NCBI RefSeq assembly: GCF_003991905.1
Contig: NZ_RSCL01000009.1
Span: forward strand, 243,894 to 307,893
DNA length: 64,000 bases
Direction of reading: 5' to 3'
From: Dulcicalothrix desertica PCC 7102
GTDB taxonomy: Bacteria; Cyanobacteriota; Cyanobacteriia; Cyanobacteriales; Nostocaceae
Below are positions 21,328 through 30,626 of the stretch, in pieces. The notes under the pieces were generated by a model. It was given only the letters and a program-made list of their open reading frames with translations. It ran no database searches and had not been told where the DNA came from. Each line of letters starts with the position of its first letter. Position 1 is the stretch's first letter. The position numbers and the translations under genes are program-made.

Positions 21328-24300
21328 TTAAGGTGTTACTCCTTCTAGTTGTTCATCGGCTAGTTCATATAGTTCGCGGAGCTTTTGTAGTTTATCTTCG
21401 CTTGCTTCCCAGAAACCGCGTCCGTGTGCTTCTAACATTCTGCTGATGATGTTGCGGAATGCTTCGGGGTTTGATTTGCGTAGTTTTTCTGCCATTTCGG
21501 CATCTAGTGCGTATGTATCTGCGGCTTGGTCGTAAACCCAGTTATCGGTAAAGTCAACGGTACCACCCCATCCTATTAATGCTGTCATGCGTTGGGATAT
21601 TTCATAGGCGCCACCGCTACCTTGGTTAGCCATAGCATCAGCCCATTTGGGGTTTACTAATTTGGTGCGGTACTCCATTCTTAATAAATCATCTAATTTT
21701 CGAGGTGTGGTATCTTTAGAGAAACTTTCTACAAAGCTTGCTGTGACTTTTTTACCGCGTTGCTTTTCAGCGGCTTTTTTCAAACCGCCTGTGTTAGCAT
21801 AATATTCCTGAATGTCAGTTAAGCCATATTCTACAGAGTCTATTTCTTGAACTATTTGACTTGTAGTTTTGAGTAAAGTATTTAGCACCTCTTTACGCGC
21901 TTGTCCTTTATCGTTTCGACCATAACTAAAGGCATTTCGGCTTTGCCAAGTATTTGCAAGCTCGTCTCCAGATTCCCAGTTACCATCAACAACTTGGTCA
22001 TTAACGAGGGAGCCAAAATCACCGGCTGGGTTAGAAAATAATCTGGCAGAGGCATTTTCTATACCTTGTGCTTTCAATGCTAAAGCGTGTTTTCTAATAT
22101 AATTCTTCTCAACAGGTTCATCAGCATCAGCCGCGCGTTGAAACAAATCATCCAATAACTCAATAATATTGACAAAGCTATCACGGAAAATACCCGATAA
22201 ATTTGCCAAAACATCAATACGCGGGCGCCCAACTTCCTCCAAAGGCTTTAACTCATAACGTACAACCCTCCCCGTTCCCTCTTTTACAGGTTCGGCGCCA
22301 ACCAACTCCAACAAAATACCGAGCGACTCACCCTTAGTTTTAATTGCATCCAACCCCCATAACATCACAGCAACAGTCTCCGGATACTCCCCATTATCCT
22401 GTAAATGCTGCGCCAAAATTTTCCTAGCAATCTCCCGACCCCTCTCATAAGCAGCAGGAGAAGGCATTCGATAAGGGTCTAAAGCATGAATATTCCTCCC
22501 CGTAGGCAACACCCCAGCACCATCACGTAACAAATCACCACCAGGCGCCGGCGGAATATACTCACCATTCAAACCCCGTAAAAGATTCGTCAACTCATCA
22601 GTAGTTTGCATCAACAACTCTCTAATGCTTCCCTCTTCCTCTTTGCGCTCTTTGCGTCTTTGCGGTTCGTCAAAATAAGCCTCCAAATAACACTCCATCT
22701 TCTCATCATCCGGTGCCTCACCCAAAACATGTAACCCCGAAGAAAACAACCTATTCTCTAAAACCTGCAAATACTCATACAACTCCACCAAATAATCATC
22801 AAACACACGCGCACTAAACATCTTGACATTCTCAGGACTAAAACTAATCCCCAACTTGCGCGCTTCCTCAAACGGACAATCAACATCTAACCCACTATCA
22901 ACAATCTTCTTACAAATAGCTTCCTTCAAAACATAATTCTTCGTTGGTTCCTCACGGTACTCAGCAATTAAATCTCGTAAAGCAACCAACTCCTTATATA
23001 ACCCCGCACGTCCATAAGGAGGAACATTATGCGATATCAACGTCCCATAACCGCGACGCTTCGCCAATATCGACTCCGAAGGATTATTCGCAGCATATAT
23101 ATATAGATTAGGCAAATCACCCAATAAAATATCTGACCAAGAATAACCAGTATTACCCAAAGGGGAACCAGGCAACCATTCGACAGTACCATGCATCCCA
23201 AAATGAACTATCGCATCAGCCTGAAACTCATTTTGTAACCACTTATAATAAGCAGCATATTGAGGATGTGGTGTCATATCCCGTTCAAACATCAACCGCA
23301 TCGGGTCACCTTGAATACCCAAAGGTGGCTGTACACCAATCCAAATATTACCCAAACTCACACCACCAACATGAAACTCATCCCCATAAGTTTTAATACC
23401 ACTACCCGTCAAAGACTGCCACTGCTTTTCAATGCGCGTAGTTTGTAAATAACCAAGCCATTTTTCTAGAGTTTTAATATTCACATTTCTTGTGGGATGG
23501 GCATCTTGCCCGTCCTCCAACCACTCATCAGCTTCTTTAACTTGCTTAATTAACTCTTCCCCATCTTCCGGAAAATCCCCAACTGTATAACCTTGTGCTT
23601 TCAAAGCTTCCAAAAACTTAACCAAACTACGAGGCACATTTAACAAAGCTGCCGTACCAGTGGCGCCATATCCGGGAGGAAAGCCATATAATATCACAGC
23701 TATTTTACGTTCCGATGCGGGTTTTTGTCTTAAACTAACCCAACTTTTAACCCGACCAATTAATCTATTGACACGTTCTGGTACTAAATATATATCTTCT
23801 CCTACTAAACCACCTAAAGGAACAGTATCAATGGCACCGTCTAATTCCGGCAATGCGTATAAAACCACACTTTGTAAACCACCAATACCCTGACGTGTCC
23901 AAGAGTGAATGTCTTGAATTAACAAAGGCGCCGCAACAAAGTACGGAATATTTTTGCTGCTAAGAATTCTTTTTGCTACTTCAATTTGTCTACCTGCCTC
24001 CATCGAACCAGCAGGCCCACCCACAAGCGGAAAACCTATAGTAGAAACTATTGCATCCACCTTTACAGCTTCTTTGGAAAGTGAGGGTGTTTCTGTATTA
24101 CCCAACGCACGCTGAGTCGTTTCATGCTCGCTTGTCATCCAGTCACGCACAGCAACATGTCCCTCGACACCATTTATAAATATAGGTAACGGTGTTAAGC
24201 CGGCATTTTCAAATTTTCGGATGAGTTGAGGTATATAAGGTTGTTTGGTAATCACGTGTTTACGATACAACAAAATTCCAACAACTGTAGAGACGCGATT

Positions 24301-24993
24301 AATCGCGTCTCTACGTGATTGGTACCATTGTAGATATTCGCGTGGAGATTCAAAATATCCTTGGTAGTCGGGATGTAATAATCCGATGTTAGGGGTTTCG
24401 ACAGGTGGGGGTATTTCTCCGACTTTAAGATTTAGATATTTTTCGCCAAGTGCCCAAAACAATGATGCGACATTATCGGCGCCACCTGCGTTCCAATATC
24501 CATATATAATCAGCCAGTTACGAAGGTCTTGGACTTTTTGAACAGGAATATATTTAAGCAGTTTGGGACCAATCTTTAAAAAGCTGATATAACCTGCGAG
24601 TTTATCCTCCTCGCGTCCATTACTGAATTTATCAAGTATAAATTGTACAGGCTTAGGCATTCCCTTGGGCTTATCACCTATAGAAAAGGCGCCTATTTTA
24701 GTTAACGCCATTAATTCCAAAGCGGACTCAAACACAAGCCTAATGGGAATTCGTGCGATTCTCTCACGTAACCAAATCACTTGGTCATAATCAAATAATA
24801 AACTGCCAAAAAACACATCGGCGTTCTTGAGTGCTGCTTCCACCTCAACTCGCTTACTACTTATATCCCTGTCGCTATATACACACACATCTAATTCAGG
24901 ACAACGTAAAACAGCCATTTCAGCCGCCTTACGATATAAGTCAGCGTTGAACGATTCAAACCCAGCAATCAAAACTATGCGTTTCATGCCCAA
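21328..24993 (-). CDS. magnesium-chelatase subunit H family protein (ChlH/BchH/CobN type), carrying repeat-derived insertions
   Basis: Large chelatase subunit that binds protoporphyrin IX and inserts Mg2+ together with ChlI/ChlD in chlorophyll synthesis, or a close paralogue. 1221 residues, shorter than the roughly 1330 of the main cyanobacterial ChlH, with a different start (MKRIVLIAGFESFNADLYRKA), so I take it as the second, BchH-like copy. Core blocks are intact, e.g. GFPPGYGATGTAALLNVP, ADAIVHFGMHGTVEWLPG, and EYYANTGGLKKAA. Three stretches are encoded by genome-wide repeats in frame: SRRDAINRVSTV (24287-24314), LEDGQDAHPTR (about 23491-23515) and EPQRRKERKEEE (about 22641-22667). Whether it works in chlorophyll or cobalamin chemistry cannot be decided here. 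Confidence 0.9.
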   Translation of the reverse strand: MGMKRIVLIAGFESFNADLYRKAAEMAVLRCPELDVCVYSDRDISSKRVEVEAALKNADVFFGSLLFDYDQVIWLRERIARIPIRLVFESALELMALTKIGAFSIGDKPKGMPKPVQFILDKFSNGREEDKLAGYISFLKIGPKLLKYIPVQKVQDLRNWLIIYGYWNAGGADNVASLFWALGEKYLNLKVGEIPPPVETPNIGLLHPDYQGYFESPREYLQWYQSRRDAINRVSTVVGILLYRKHVITKQPYIPQLIRKFENAGLTPLPIFINGVEGHVAVRDWMTSEHETTQRALGNTETPSLSKEAVKVDAIVSTIGFPLVGGPAGSMEAGRQIEVAKRILSSKNIPYFVAAPLLIQDIHSWTRQGIGGLQSVVLYALPELDGAIDTVPLGGLVGEDIYLVPERVNRLIGRVKSWVSLRQKPASERKIAVILYGFPPGYGATGTAALLNVPRSLVKFLEALKAQGYTVGDFPEDGEELIKQVKEADEWLEDGQDAHPTRNVNIKTLEKWLGYLQTTRIEKQWQSLTGSGIKTYGDEFHVGGVSLGNIWIGVQPPLGIQGDPMRLMFERDMTPHPQYAAYYKWLQNEFQADAIVHFGMHGTVEWLPGSPLGNTGYSWSDILLGDLPNLYIYAANNPSESILAKRRGYGTLISHNVPPYGRAGLYKELVALRDLIAEYREEPTKNYVLKEAICKKIVDSGLDVDCPFEEARKLGISFSPENVKMFSARVFDDYLVELYEYLQVLENRLFSSGLHVLGEAPDDEKMECYLEAYFDEPQRRKERKEEEGSIRELLMQTTDELTNLLRGLNGEYIPPAPGGDLLRDGAGVLPTGRNIHALDPYRMPSPAAYERGREIARKILAQHLQDNGEYPETVAVMLWGLDAIKTKGESLGILLELVGAEPVKEGTGRVVRYELKPLEEVGRPRIDVLANLSGIFRDSFVNIIELLDDLFQRAADADEPVEKNYIRKHALALKAQGIENASARLFSNPAGDFGSLVNDQVVDGNWESGDELANTWQSRNAFSYGRNDKGQARKEVLNTLLKTTSQIVQEIDSVEYGLTDIQEYYANTGGLKKAAEKQRGKKVTASFVESFSKDTTPRKLDDLLRMEYRTKLVNPKWADAMANQGSGGAYEISQRMTALIGWGGTVDFTDNWVYDQAADTYALDAEMAEKLRKSNPEAFRNIISRMLEAHGRGFWEASEDKLQKLRELYELADEQLEGVTP
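22641..22667. repeat. CTTTGCGTCTTTGCGGTT repeat inside the ChlH-type gene
   Basis: Tandem CTTTGCGN units reading in frame (minus strand) as Arg/Lys/Glu-rich peptide. A relative lies in the intergenic region at about 25889-25918. Confidence 0.75.
23491..23513. repeat. TGTGGGATGGGCATCTTGCC repeat inside the ChlH-type gene
   Basis: Member of the GTGGAACGGGCATCCTTGCC palindrome family found between genes at 16928 and 51483; here it is read through in frame. Confidence 0.8.
24287..24314. repeat. perfect 28-base palindrome inside the ChlH-type gene
   Basis: Arms GTAGAGACGCGATT and AATCGCGTCTCTAC with no spacer, read in frame as SRRDAINRVST. Relatives: 31656-31707, 47534-47567, 52681-52707 and 58453-58510. 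Confidence 0.9.
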
Positions 24994-25216
24994 AAGTAAA
25001 GATAAATAAACAAATATTTACTTTCATTCTAAACCTATTCTTCAGACAAATATTTTAGTCTGTCAATCAGGAGCATTCCTAAGCAAATCAAGTTGTGTTA
25101 ATATAGTTAAATTGAGGACATAGTTTATGTTCCTGGCCTTCAATTCACACTTAGCGCTTGCATAGAACTGTTGCACTTATTATAAATGTAATGAGTTTAA
25201 CTCATAAATTTTATAC

Positions 25217-25504
25217 ATGAATTTTGAGTGGGACGAGCAGAAAAACGAGCTTAACATAAGTAAGCACGGTTTTGATTTTGCCGATGCTTATCGAGTTTTT
25301 CAGTTGCCGATAGCGGTTGAGCTTGATGAACGTAACGATTATGGCGAGGATCGATGGATAGGAATTGGATTGCTGGATGGACGCATTGTAGTCATTGTAT
25401 ACACCGAACCTGATGATAAAACAATTCGCATTATCTCTTTGAGAAAAGCACTCACTCATGAAAGGAAACGTTATGAACAATACCTCAAGAACCGACTGGT
25501 CTAG
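25217..25504 (+). CDS. brnT: BrnT family toxin
   Basis: RelE-like ribonuclease toxin of a type II toxin-antitoxin pair, 95 residues. Typical start FEWDEQKNELNISKHGFDFADA (Trp-Asp then the N-x2-KHG core) and typical end RIISLRKALTHERKRYEQYL. These are the hallmarks of BrnT (DUF497). It would cleave mRNA and stop growth unless bound by BrnA. It is the first gene of the pair and overlaps the antitoxin gene by 32 bases, implying coupled translation. Autoregulation by the BrnT-BrnA complex is the rule in the family. Confidence 0.92.
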   Translation: MNFEWDEQKNELNISKHGFDFADAYRVFQLPIAVELDERNDYGEDRWIGIGLLDGRIVVIVYTEPDDKTIRIISLRKALTHERKRYEQYLKNRLV

Positions 25505-25751
25505 AATTGATGCAATGACTGACGATGATATTGACACATCAGATATTCCACCTCTTACAGATGAGTTTTTCTCAAAAGCAAAGTTAAAAAAGCCTTCATC
25601 ATCATTGGCAACAGTTGCCATTCGTATTGATTTTGAAACTTTAGCATGGTTCCAATCAAAAGGTGAGGAAGCAGAACAACATATGGCTGCTGCATTAGCA
25701 ATTTATGCGGAAGCGCAAAAAAATGCTGCGAATGCACGTCAATCAGCTTGA
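25473..25751 (+). CDS. brnA: BrnA family antitoxin
   Basis: 92-residue partner of BrnT. Family pattern: acidic N-terminus with TDDDIDTSDIPPLTDEFFSKAKL, then the ribbon-helix-helix part (ATVAIRIDFETLAWFQSKGE...) that binds DNA. I chose the ATG at 25473, preceded by AAAGGAA, rather than an in-frame GTG/ATG-type start at 25458, because homology begins there. The C-terminal end (AALAIYAEAQKNAANARQSA) is helical. It represses the operon through the complex with BrnT. Confidence 0.88.
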   Translation: MNNTSRTDWSRIDAMTDDDIDTSDIPPLTDEFFSKAKLKKPSSSLATVAIRIDFETLAWFQSKGEEAEQHMAAALAIYAEAQKNAANARQSA

Positions 25752-25888
25752 CTATCATTTTTAATCTGCCCTTTAGAAAAGGCGCCGCTATTGTACACAA
25801 ACAAAGAAGCGTGAGAACAAAAATCCCACGCTAATTAGTTTAGTAGTCCGTGTCAAAAGTTTTGGTGTGTTCTTTCTTCTTATTTCTT

Positions 25889-25918
25889 CCTTAGCGCACT
25901 TTGCGTACTTTGCGGTTA
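25889..25918. repeat. CTTTGCGTACTTTGCGGTT repeat
   Basis: Intergenic relative of the unit embedded in the ChlH-type gene at 22641-22667, lying between brnA and a hypothetical gene. A weak hairpin (AGCGTG/CACGCT, about 25808-25832) lies just before it and may end the brnTA transcript. Confidence 0.65.
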
Positions 25919-25958
25919 GTTTTTTCTACACCCTAAAATTAATAACATAAACGATTAG

Positions 25959-26774
25959 TTAAACATTTTGTGGAGTTGATTCTTTTTGAGATGCAACTTC
26001 TTCTTTACGTAATTTAAGTGCATCAGCTTTCATTTTCTTACTCGCTTTAAAAAACTTGGGTGGTTCTTCTAATGGCATTTGAGCAAGTGACTCAAAACCA
26101 AACGCATTCTTTTGAGGAAGAAACTTTGCTATTACAGAAACAAAGTATGGTCTTTTCTGTTCTTCTTTCGGTATTTTGGGATTAAATCTAAATGGTGGTA
26201 CGAGCGAATCTCTCCAAAATAAAGGTATGTGACTAGCTTTCATGTACCTAACACGTTTGGTAATATCTGATTTTTTTACATATTCTAATCTATCTTCTGT
26301 AAAGTTTTTGAAGACAGAAATACAAGGAACCTGACACACAGGGATAAATTGCCATATTCCACTTAATTTAAATTCAAAGTCTTTCAACTCTCTACACATT
26401 CCTTCATTATTTCCTGCATCAAATGCTACAAGCTGAAATCCGATTTGATGCGCTTTGTCTCGTCCTGGAAAGTGAGTTATTTTTGGGTAGACTATTAATC
26501 GTTGACGATTACCTTGATTTGCGACACACTTTTTAAGTGCGTCAAAAGCCTTTAATCCTTTGTTGGTGGGAATGTAGAATAATGGATATTTATTACCACT
26601 AACTGTTATAGTAGCATATTTTTGCTCTTCGTCGAAGTCTACAATAGCAGGTATGATACCTACTGCCTTAAAAAATAGTTCAGAACTTGAGGTGTTAGAA
26701 TCCTTTTCTATAGATTCTATAGTTGGTTTCGGCTTTTTGATTGGTAGCGCCTGTTTTTCTTGATTTTCTAGCAT
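25959..26774 (-). CDS. conserved-looking hypothetical protein, 271 aa
   Basis: Not recognised. Soluble, no membrane segment. Lysine-rich, low-complexity ends (QALPIKKPKPTIESIEKD at the start; KMKADALKLRKEEVASQKE at the end) flank a compact core of about 190 residues with ATITVSGNKYPLFYIPTNKGLKAF, RLIVYPKITHFPGRDKAHQIGF, then IWQFIPVCQVPCISVF. The FIPVCQVPCISVF stretch with two cysteines near residue 150 could be structural. The core has the look of an OB-like beta-barrel, which is a guess only. Stands alone after the BrnTA pair. Confidence 0.55.
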   Translation of the reverse strand: MLENQEKQALPIKKPKPTIESIEKDSNTSSSELFFKAVGIIPAIVDFDEEQKYATITVSGNKYPLFYIPTNKGLKAFDALKKCVANQGNRQRLIVYPKITHFPGRDKAHQIGFQLVAFDAGNNEGMCRELKDFEFKLSGIWQFIPVCQVPCISVFKNFTEDRLEYVKKSDITKRVRYMKASHIPLFWRDSLVPPFRFNPKIPKEEQKRPYFVSVIAKFLPQKNAFGFESLAQMPLEEPPKFFKASKKMKADALKLRKEEVASQKESTPQNV

Positions 26775-26999
26775 CTTTTTAATAAAGCTTCGTTTTATAT
26801 ATTATCCTGTACGTACTACAAAACGGCGCCAAAGTATTCAACGACGTTATGGGCACAAATAATTAAACAATACAGAAATATTGAATTTGTTTCAAGGGTG
26901 ATATCACTTATTTGTTACATCAGTTCATAATCGTGTTGTTGAAGTTACGGCGGTGACATATAATAAAAATTATTAAAATTTTGTTAAATAAAGTTTTAT

Positions 27000-27848
27000 A
27001 TGCAACCACCTAACACTGAACCAAAGGCATGTATCTACAAAGCTGAGTGGAATGATTTAGTTATTGAGTATGGTCGTCTAGAAAAAGTGGGGCTATTTGA
27101 TTTTGCAATGCCCAAGAATGCCATAAGTGTCGCGTTTACCCCTCATGAAAAGGTAACATGGTCGGTGGATGGAGGTAAGTCACAAACAACAACTTTACCT
27201 GCGGGAAGCGTATTTTTATACTCAGAACGTGAGTTTGTCTGGCATCAGCGACACAAAGAAAGCGAGTATGTAAATTTACTTTTAGAACCTACCTTACTCC
27301 GGCGCCTAGCCAGCGAAAGCGGACTTTCGACTAATATTGAGTTAGAGCATAAAGTTATTTTTCCAGATGCAACAATTTTACACGTCGCACAGTTATTAAA
27401 ATCAGAGGCAATAAACGGCGGTTTGGCAGGAAACTTGTATGTAGAGTCTCTACGTAACTTGCTCTCACTGCATTTGCTTAGAAACTATACAGGTATAATT
27501 AAAACCCCCAAACAAGAAGCTGGTGTTATTGGTGCCCTTAAATTAAAGCAAATAAAAGATTATATCGAAGATAACCTGGCATCCGAATTATCTATCGAAA
27601 CCATTGCTTCTTTAGTACCAATGAGTCAGTTCCATTTTGCCCGCGCTTTTAAATCTTTAACTGGAGAACCTCCTCATCACTATATTTTACAGCGAAGAAT
27701 TGAGAGAGCGAAAGTACTATTAAAAGTTACGCAATATTCAGCAGCTGAAATTGCGTATCAAGTTGGATTTTCTAATCCCAGCCATTTTACTTCCCAATTT
27801 CGCAAAATTGTTGGCGCCACTCCCAAATATTTTCGCGAAGGCGCCTAG
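27000..27848 (+). CDS. AraC family transcription regulator
   Basis: 282 residues. An N-terminal cupin-like sensing domain (about 20-120; WSVDGGKSQTTTLPAGSVFLYSE) precedes two C-terminal helix-turn-helix motifs, SELSIETIASLVPMSQFHFARAFK and the AAEIAYQVGFSNPSHFTSQFRK block with the family pattern GFSNPSHF. The effector is unknown. The gene ends in two GGCGCC sites and is followed at once by a 14-base-arm inverted repeat that could terminate it. The divergent or target operon is not evident; an ArsR-type gene converges on it from the other side. Confidence 0.9.
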   Translation: MQPPNTEPKACIYKAEWNDLVIEYGRLEKVGLFDFAMPKNAISVAFTPHEKVTWSVDGGKSQTTTLPAGSVFLYSEREFVWHQRHKESEYVNLLLEPTLLRRLASESGLSTNIELEHKVIFPDATILHVAQLLKSEAINGGLAGNLYVESLRNLLSLHLLRNYTGIIKTPKQEAGVIGALKLKQIKDYIEDNLASELSIETIASLVPMSQFHFARAFKSLTGEPPHHYILQRRIERAKVLLKVTQYSAAEIAYQVGFSNPSHFTSQFRKIVGATPKYFREGA

Positions 27849-27883
27849 AAACCGGATTTTTTTGTTGATAAAATCCGGTTTCT
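27847..27883. terminator. long inverted repeat between convergent araC- and arsR-type genes
   Basis: Arms AGAAACCGGATTTT and AAAATCCGGTTTCT (14 bases, perfect) around a 9-base loop. Member of the GAAACC-GGTTTCT family. Position and T-rich loop suit a bidirectional terminator. Confidence 0.7.
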
Positions 27884-27894
27884 CAAATGTGCGG

Positions 27895-28260
27895 TTAGTT
27901 GCTTGATGCAATAGCAGGTTCCCTGGACGCTTCTCTATCGGTTGTAGTAAATTCCAAGGGAAGTGCAGAACGTAAGACAGCATCCAACAAACCAGGAAAT
28001 AACACCTCTAAATCATTACGTCGTAAAGTGTTAATGTGCTGCGTTCCCTCTTTGCGTGTCAACACCACACCAGATTCACGAAGAATCTTAAAATGATTTG
28101 ACATAGTAGACTTTGCAATTGCAAAATCAAAGCCAGCGCAGCACTGTTCTCCAGTCACCGCTAGCTGTCTAACAATCTCTAACCGTACAGGGTCGCCTAA
28201 AGCATATAGGACTCCTGCTAAGGTCATATCTTTTTGGTCTGGGTGATATAGAAATCTCAT
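27895..28260 (-). CDS. ArsR-type winged-helix repressor
   Basis: 121 residues (from the ATG at 28260; a TTG at 28278 is an alternative). The winged-helix core is clear: LAGVLYALGDPVRLEIVRQL, then AIAKSTMSNHFKILRESGVV with the recognition helix, then the wing TRKEGTQHINTLR. No classical metal-binding Cys box in the recognition helix; the pair of cysteines in GEQCCAGFDF at about residue 41 may sense redox state. It is divergent from thioredoxin (gap 81 bases), so it probably controls the trx operon and formerly an adjoining flavin oxidoreductase. Confidence 0.87.
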   Translation of the reverse strand: MRFLYHPDQKDMTLAGVLYALGDPVRLEIVRQLAVTGEQCCAGFDFAIAKSTMSNHFKILRESGVVLTRKEGTQHINTLRRNDLEVLFPGLLDAVLRSALPLEFTTTDREASREPAIASSN

Positions 28261-28341
28261 ACTTGCATTATTTGACAAAAAGGACTATATTTTATTTATT
28301 CGATAAAACCGAACTAACGAAATAATATTTGGGAGGCGAGT

Positions 28342-28665
28342 ATGTCATCCGTTACAAATGTGACAGAAGCCACATTTAAGCAAGAAGTCTTAGAAAGCTC
28401 AATGCCAGTGCTAGTTGATTTTTGGGCACCCTGGTGCGGCCCGTGTCGGATGGTGACTCCCGTGGTAGATGAAGTTGCTGCCGAGTACTCTGGACAGGTA
28501 AAAGTAGTGAAGTTAAATACTGACCAAAATCCCACGGTCGCCAGCCACTACGGGATTCGCAGTATTCCAACACTAATGGTCTTCAAGGGGGGTCGGCAAG
28601 TAGATACGGTCGTAGGCGCAGTGCCAAAAGCAACCTTGACTAAAACTTTATCACAGTATTTGTAA
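28342..28665 (+). CDS. trxA: thioredoxin
   Basis: Cytoplasmic dithiol-disulfide oxidoreductase of 107 residues. Active site [13 protein letters not shown] with the redox pair at about residues 32 and 35, the cis-proline region [13 protein letters not shown], and a normal C-terminus (SQYL). It is preceded by GGGAGG. It follows a divergent ArsR-type gene and precedes an old-yellow-enzyme remnant, an arrangement that suggests a redox-stress operon under the ArsR protein. Heterocystous cyanobacteria have several thioredoxins; the exact type is not assigned. Confidence 0.95.
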   Translation: MSSVTNVTEATFKQEVLESSMPVLVDFWAPWCGPCRMVTPVVDEVAAEYSGQVKVVKLNTDQNPTVASHYGIRSIPTLMVFKGGRQVDTVVGAVPKATLTKTLSQYL

Positions 28666-28677
28666 CAAAGTGAAGAG

Positions 28678-29069
<392 letters not shown>

Positions 29070-29270
29070 TTATGAACATCTCTGGAAAGTTGCAAAAGAA
29101 GAGTATTTGCGTATAAACAAATAGATATTCTTATAAATTTTTTTGAGAGACTAAATTAATTCCTTCTCATGTCTTATTACGAGTTTGACCGTAACCAAAC
29201 TTGAATTCCCTCAATTAAAACAGGCGCCTTGTTAAGATTGTGTTTTGCAGTGAGTCGCTGCGAGTAATAT

Positions 29271-29888
29271 TCAGCGAGAGAAAAGCAGCACTAACTTGGC
29301 TATTCCATAAGCTATTACCATTGCAAATAATATCCAAGATATAAACAGAGAGCCAATTTGCAACATCCAAAAGCTGATTAAAATTAATCCCAATACATCA
29401 GCAAATAAAACTGGTAAACGTTCAGAAACTTTCCAAGCTCGCACTTTCAAGCTTGGTGCTGCATCTAACAAAGATACAGGCGCCGACAAAGTAACAGCAG
29501 GTGTACTATAAAAATTATAATTATCAGTTTGATTGATATACTCTATTTTCACATTAGCAAGCAAATTAAACCAAATTTGGCTGAGTAAAATTAAAATAGA
29601 CCCCCACCCCAAAGAAATTATCGAAGTATAAAAACCTAAAAGCTCAACAGCAATAGTAATAATAGTTACTTTATAAAAAGTATTTAAGCGCCCATCTTGA
29701 ACATAAGCTTTCGCATCTTCTATTTGCCGTAAATCCTTTACAGCCATTCGAGCTTGTTCAATGCAAAATATAAACGTTCCTAATGCTACCAATTGATTAG
29801 TTAACTCTATACCCCAAATAACTTGGGTTAATAAGCCGACGCAAGCCGGAAAAAACAGCAGAAAAATGACTTTATCAATTGGTAACAT
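29271..29888 (-). CDS. hypothetical polytopic membrane protein
   Basis: Not recognised. 205 residues with about five hydrophobic segments (roughly 5-22, 31-46, 72-90, 94-110, 163-202) and a soluble loop of about 50 residues containing KIEYINQTDNYNFYSTPAVTLSAPVSLLDAAP. The central FYKVTIITIAVELLGFY and the double C-terminal helix suggest a small integral membrane protein. There is no motif of a known transporter. Composition agrees with the neighbourhood. Confidence 0.6.
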   Translation of the reverse strand: MLPIDKVIFLLFFPACVGLLTQVIWGIELTNQLVALGTFIFCIEQARMAVKDLRQIEDAKAYVQDGRLNTFYKVTIITIAVELLGFYTSIISLGWGSILILLSQIWFNLLANVKIEYINQTDNYNFYSTPAVTLSAPVSLLDAAPSLKVRAWKVSERLPVLFADVLGLILISFWMLQIGSLFISWILFAMVIAYGIAKLVLLFSR

Positions 29889-29978
29889 GTAACACGTGTC
29901 ATAGATGGATAAAATTATGACGGTAGCTCAGTACTTTGATGTTCCTGATTTGGTATAACTATATTTAATTATAAGTTA

Positions 29979-30626
29979 TCAAGGCAGATTGAATAAACAT
30001 TTTAGCCACTCCACAAAAGAAGTTGCAGGCGCCGAATCATGACTTAATACTCTTGCTGTAATTGCTTGCCCCATTGGCATACCAGGTTTTTCTTGCCAAG
30101 CGAGCCAAGTATGTATTAATGCTTTCGGTCGATGAATTAATGTGTATGGATTGAGACTAGCTTGTTCAATTTCTTGTAGGACGAGTTCAGCTTTTGTCAG
30201 CAGTTTGTCATCGTTAGGGATACAACACTTAACAAAATCTTCTAACATGCCAGGAAGCTGATTATCTGCCATTACCCAAACCCCAACTTTAGGTAATTCT
30301 GGTTCAGCATAAACCCATCCTGACTGTGGTAAACTTTCAGGAATATTTTGATAACCGCTTGCTTTTAATCTACTTTTCACAGCTTGCCAACGTGCTGCTA
30401 AATCTTGGTCAGCATCTATTACAATTCCTAATATTTCCAAATTTTTCTCTCTTAGCTTCAATGGTAATCCATCTAATAGTGCCTCAATTCCTTCTGTCTC
30501 ATCTGTATTTGCTACTTCTACAGAAAATGTTTCTGGAAGCTGATACATGTAACATAAAGCCCAAATAACATGTCTGTCGTTTTTTCCTTCAACAAGTAAT
30601 TGTGATGATTGAATTTTCTTCGGCAT
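29979..30626 (-). CDS. DUF3226 / TOPRIM-like protein, partner of an AAA ATPase
   Basis: 215 residues. The start LVEGKNDRHVIWAL and the later IVIDADQDL look like a TOPRIM-type nuclease fold (conserved Glu followed by Asp-x-Asp), and the whole protein resembles DUF3226 proteins. Such proteins sit next to ABC-type AAA ATPases in OLD-like anti-phage or stress systems. Here the ATG overlaps the TAA of the upstream ATPase as TAATG, so the two were co-translated. This gene itself is intact (EPELPKVGVWVMADNQLPGMLEDF present) although its ATPase partner is broken. DNA or RNA cleavage is inferred only. Confidence 0.75.
   Translation of the reverse strand: MPKKIQSSQLLVEGKNDRHVIWALCYMYQLPETFSVEVANTDETEGIEALLDGLPLKLREKNLEILGIVIDADQDLAARWQAVKSRLKASGYQNIPESLPQSGWVYAEPELPKVGVWVMADNQLPGMLEDFVKCCIPNDDKLLTKAELVLQEIEQASLNPYTLIHRPKALIHTWLAWQEKPGMPMGQAITARVLSHDSAPATSFVEWLKCLFNLP

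Noticed and set aside
29074-29124. Short frame EHLWKVAKEEYLRINK after the old yellow enzyme remnant
   Set aside because: Only 16 codons with stops on both sides; could be another gene scrap but not enough to call.
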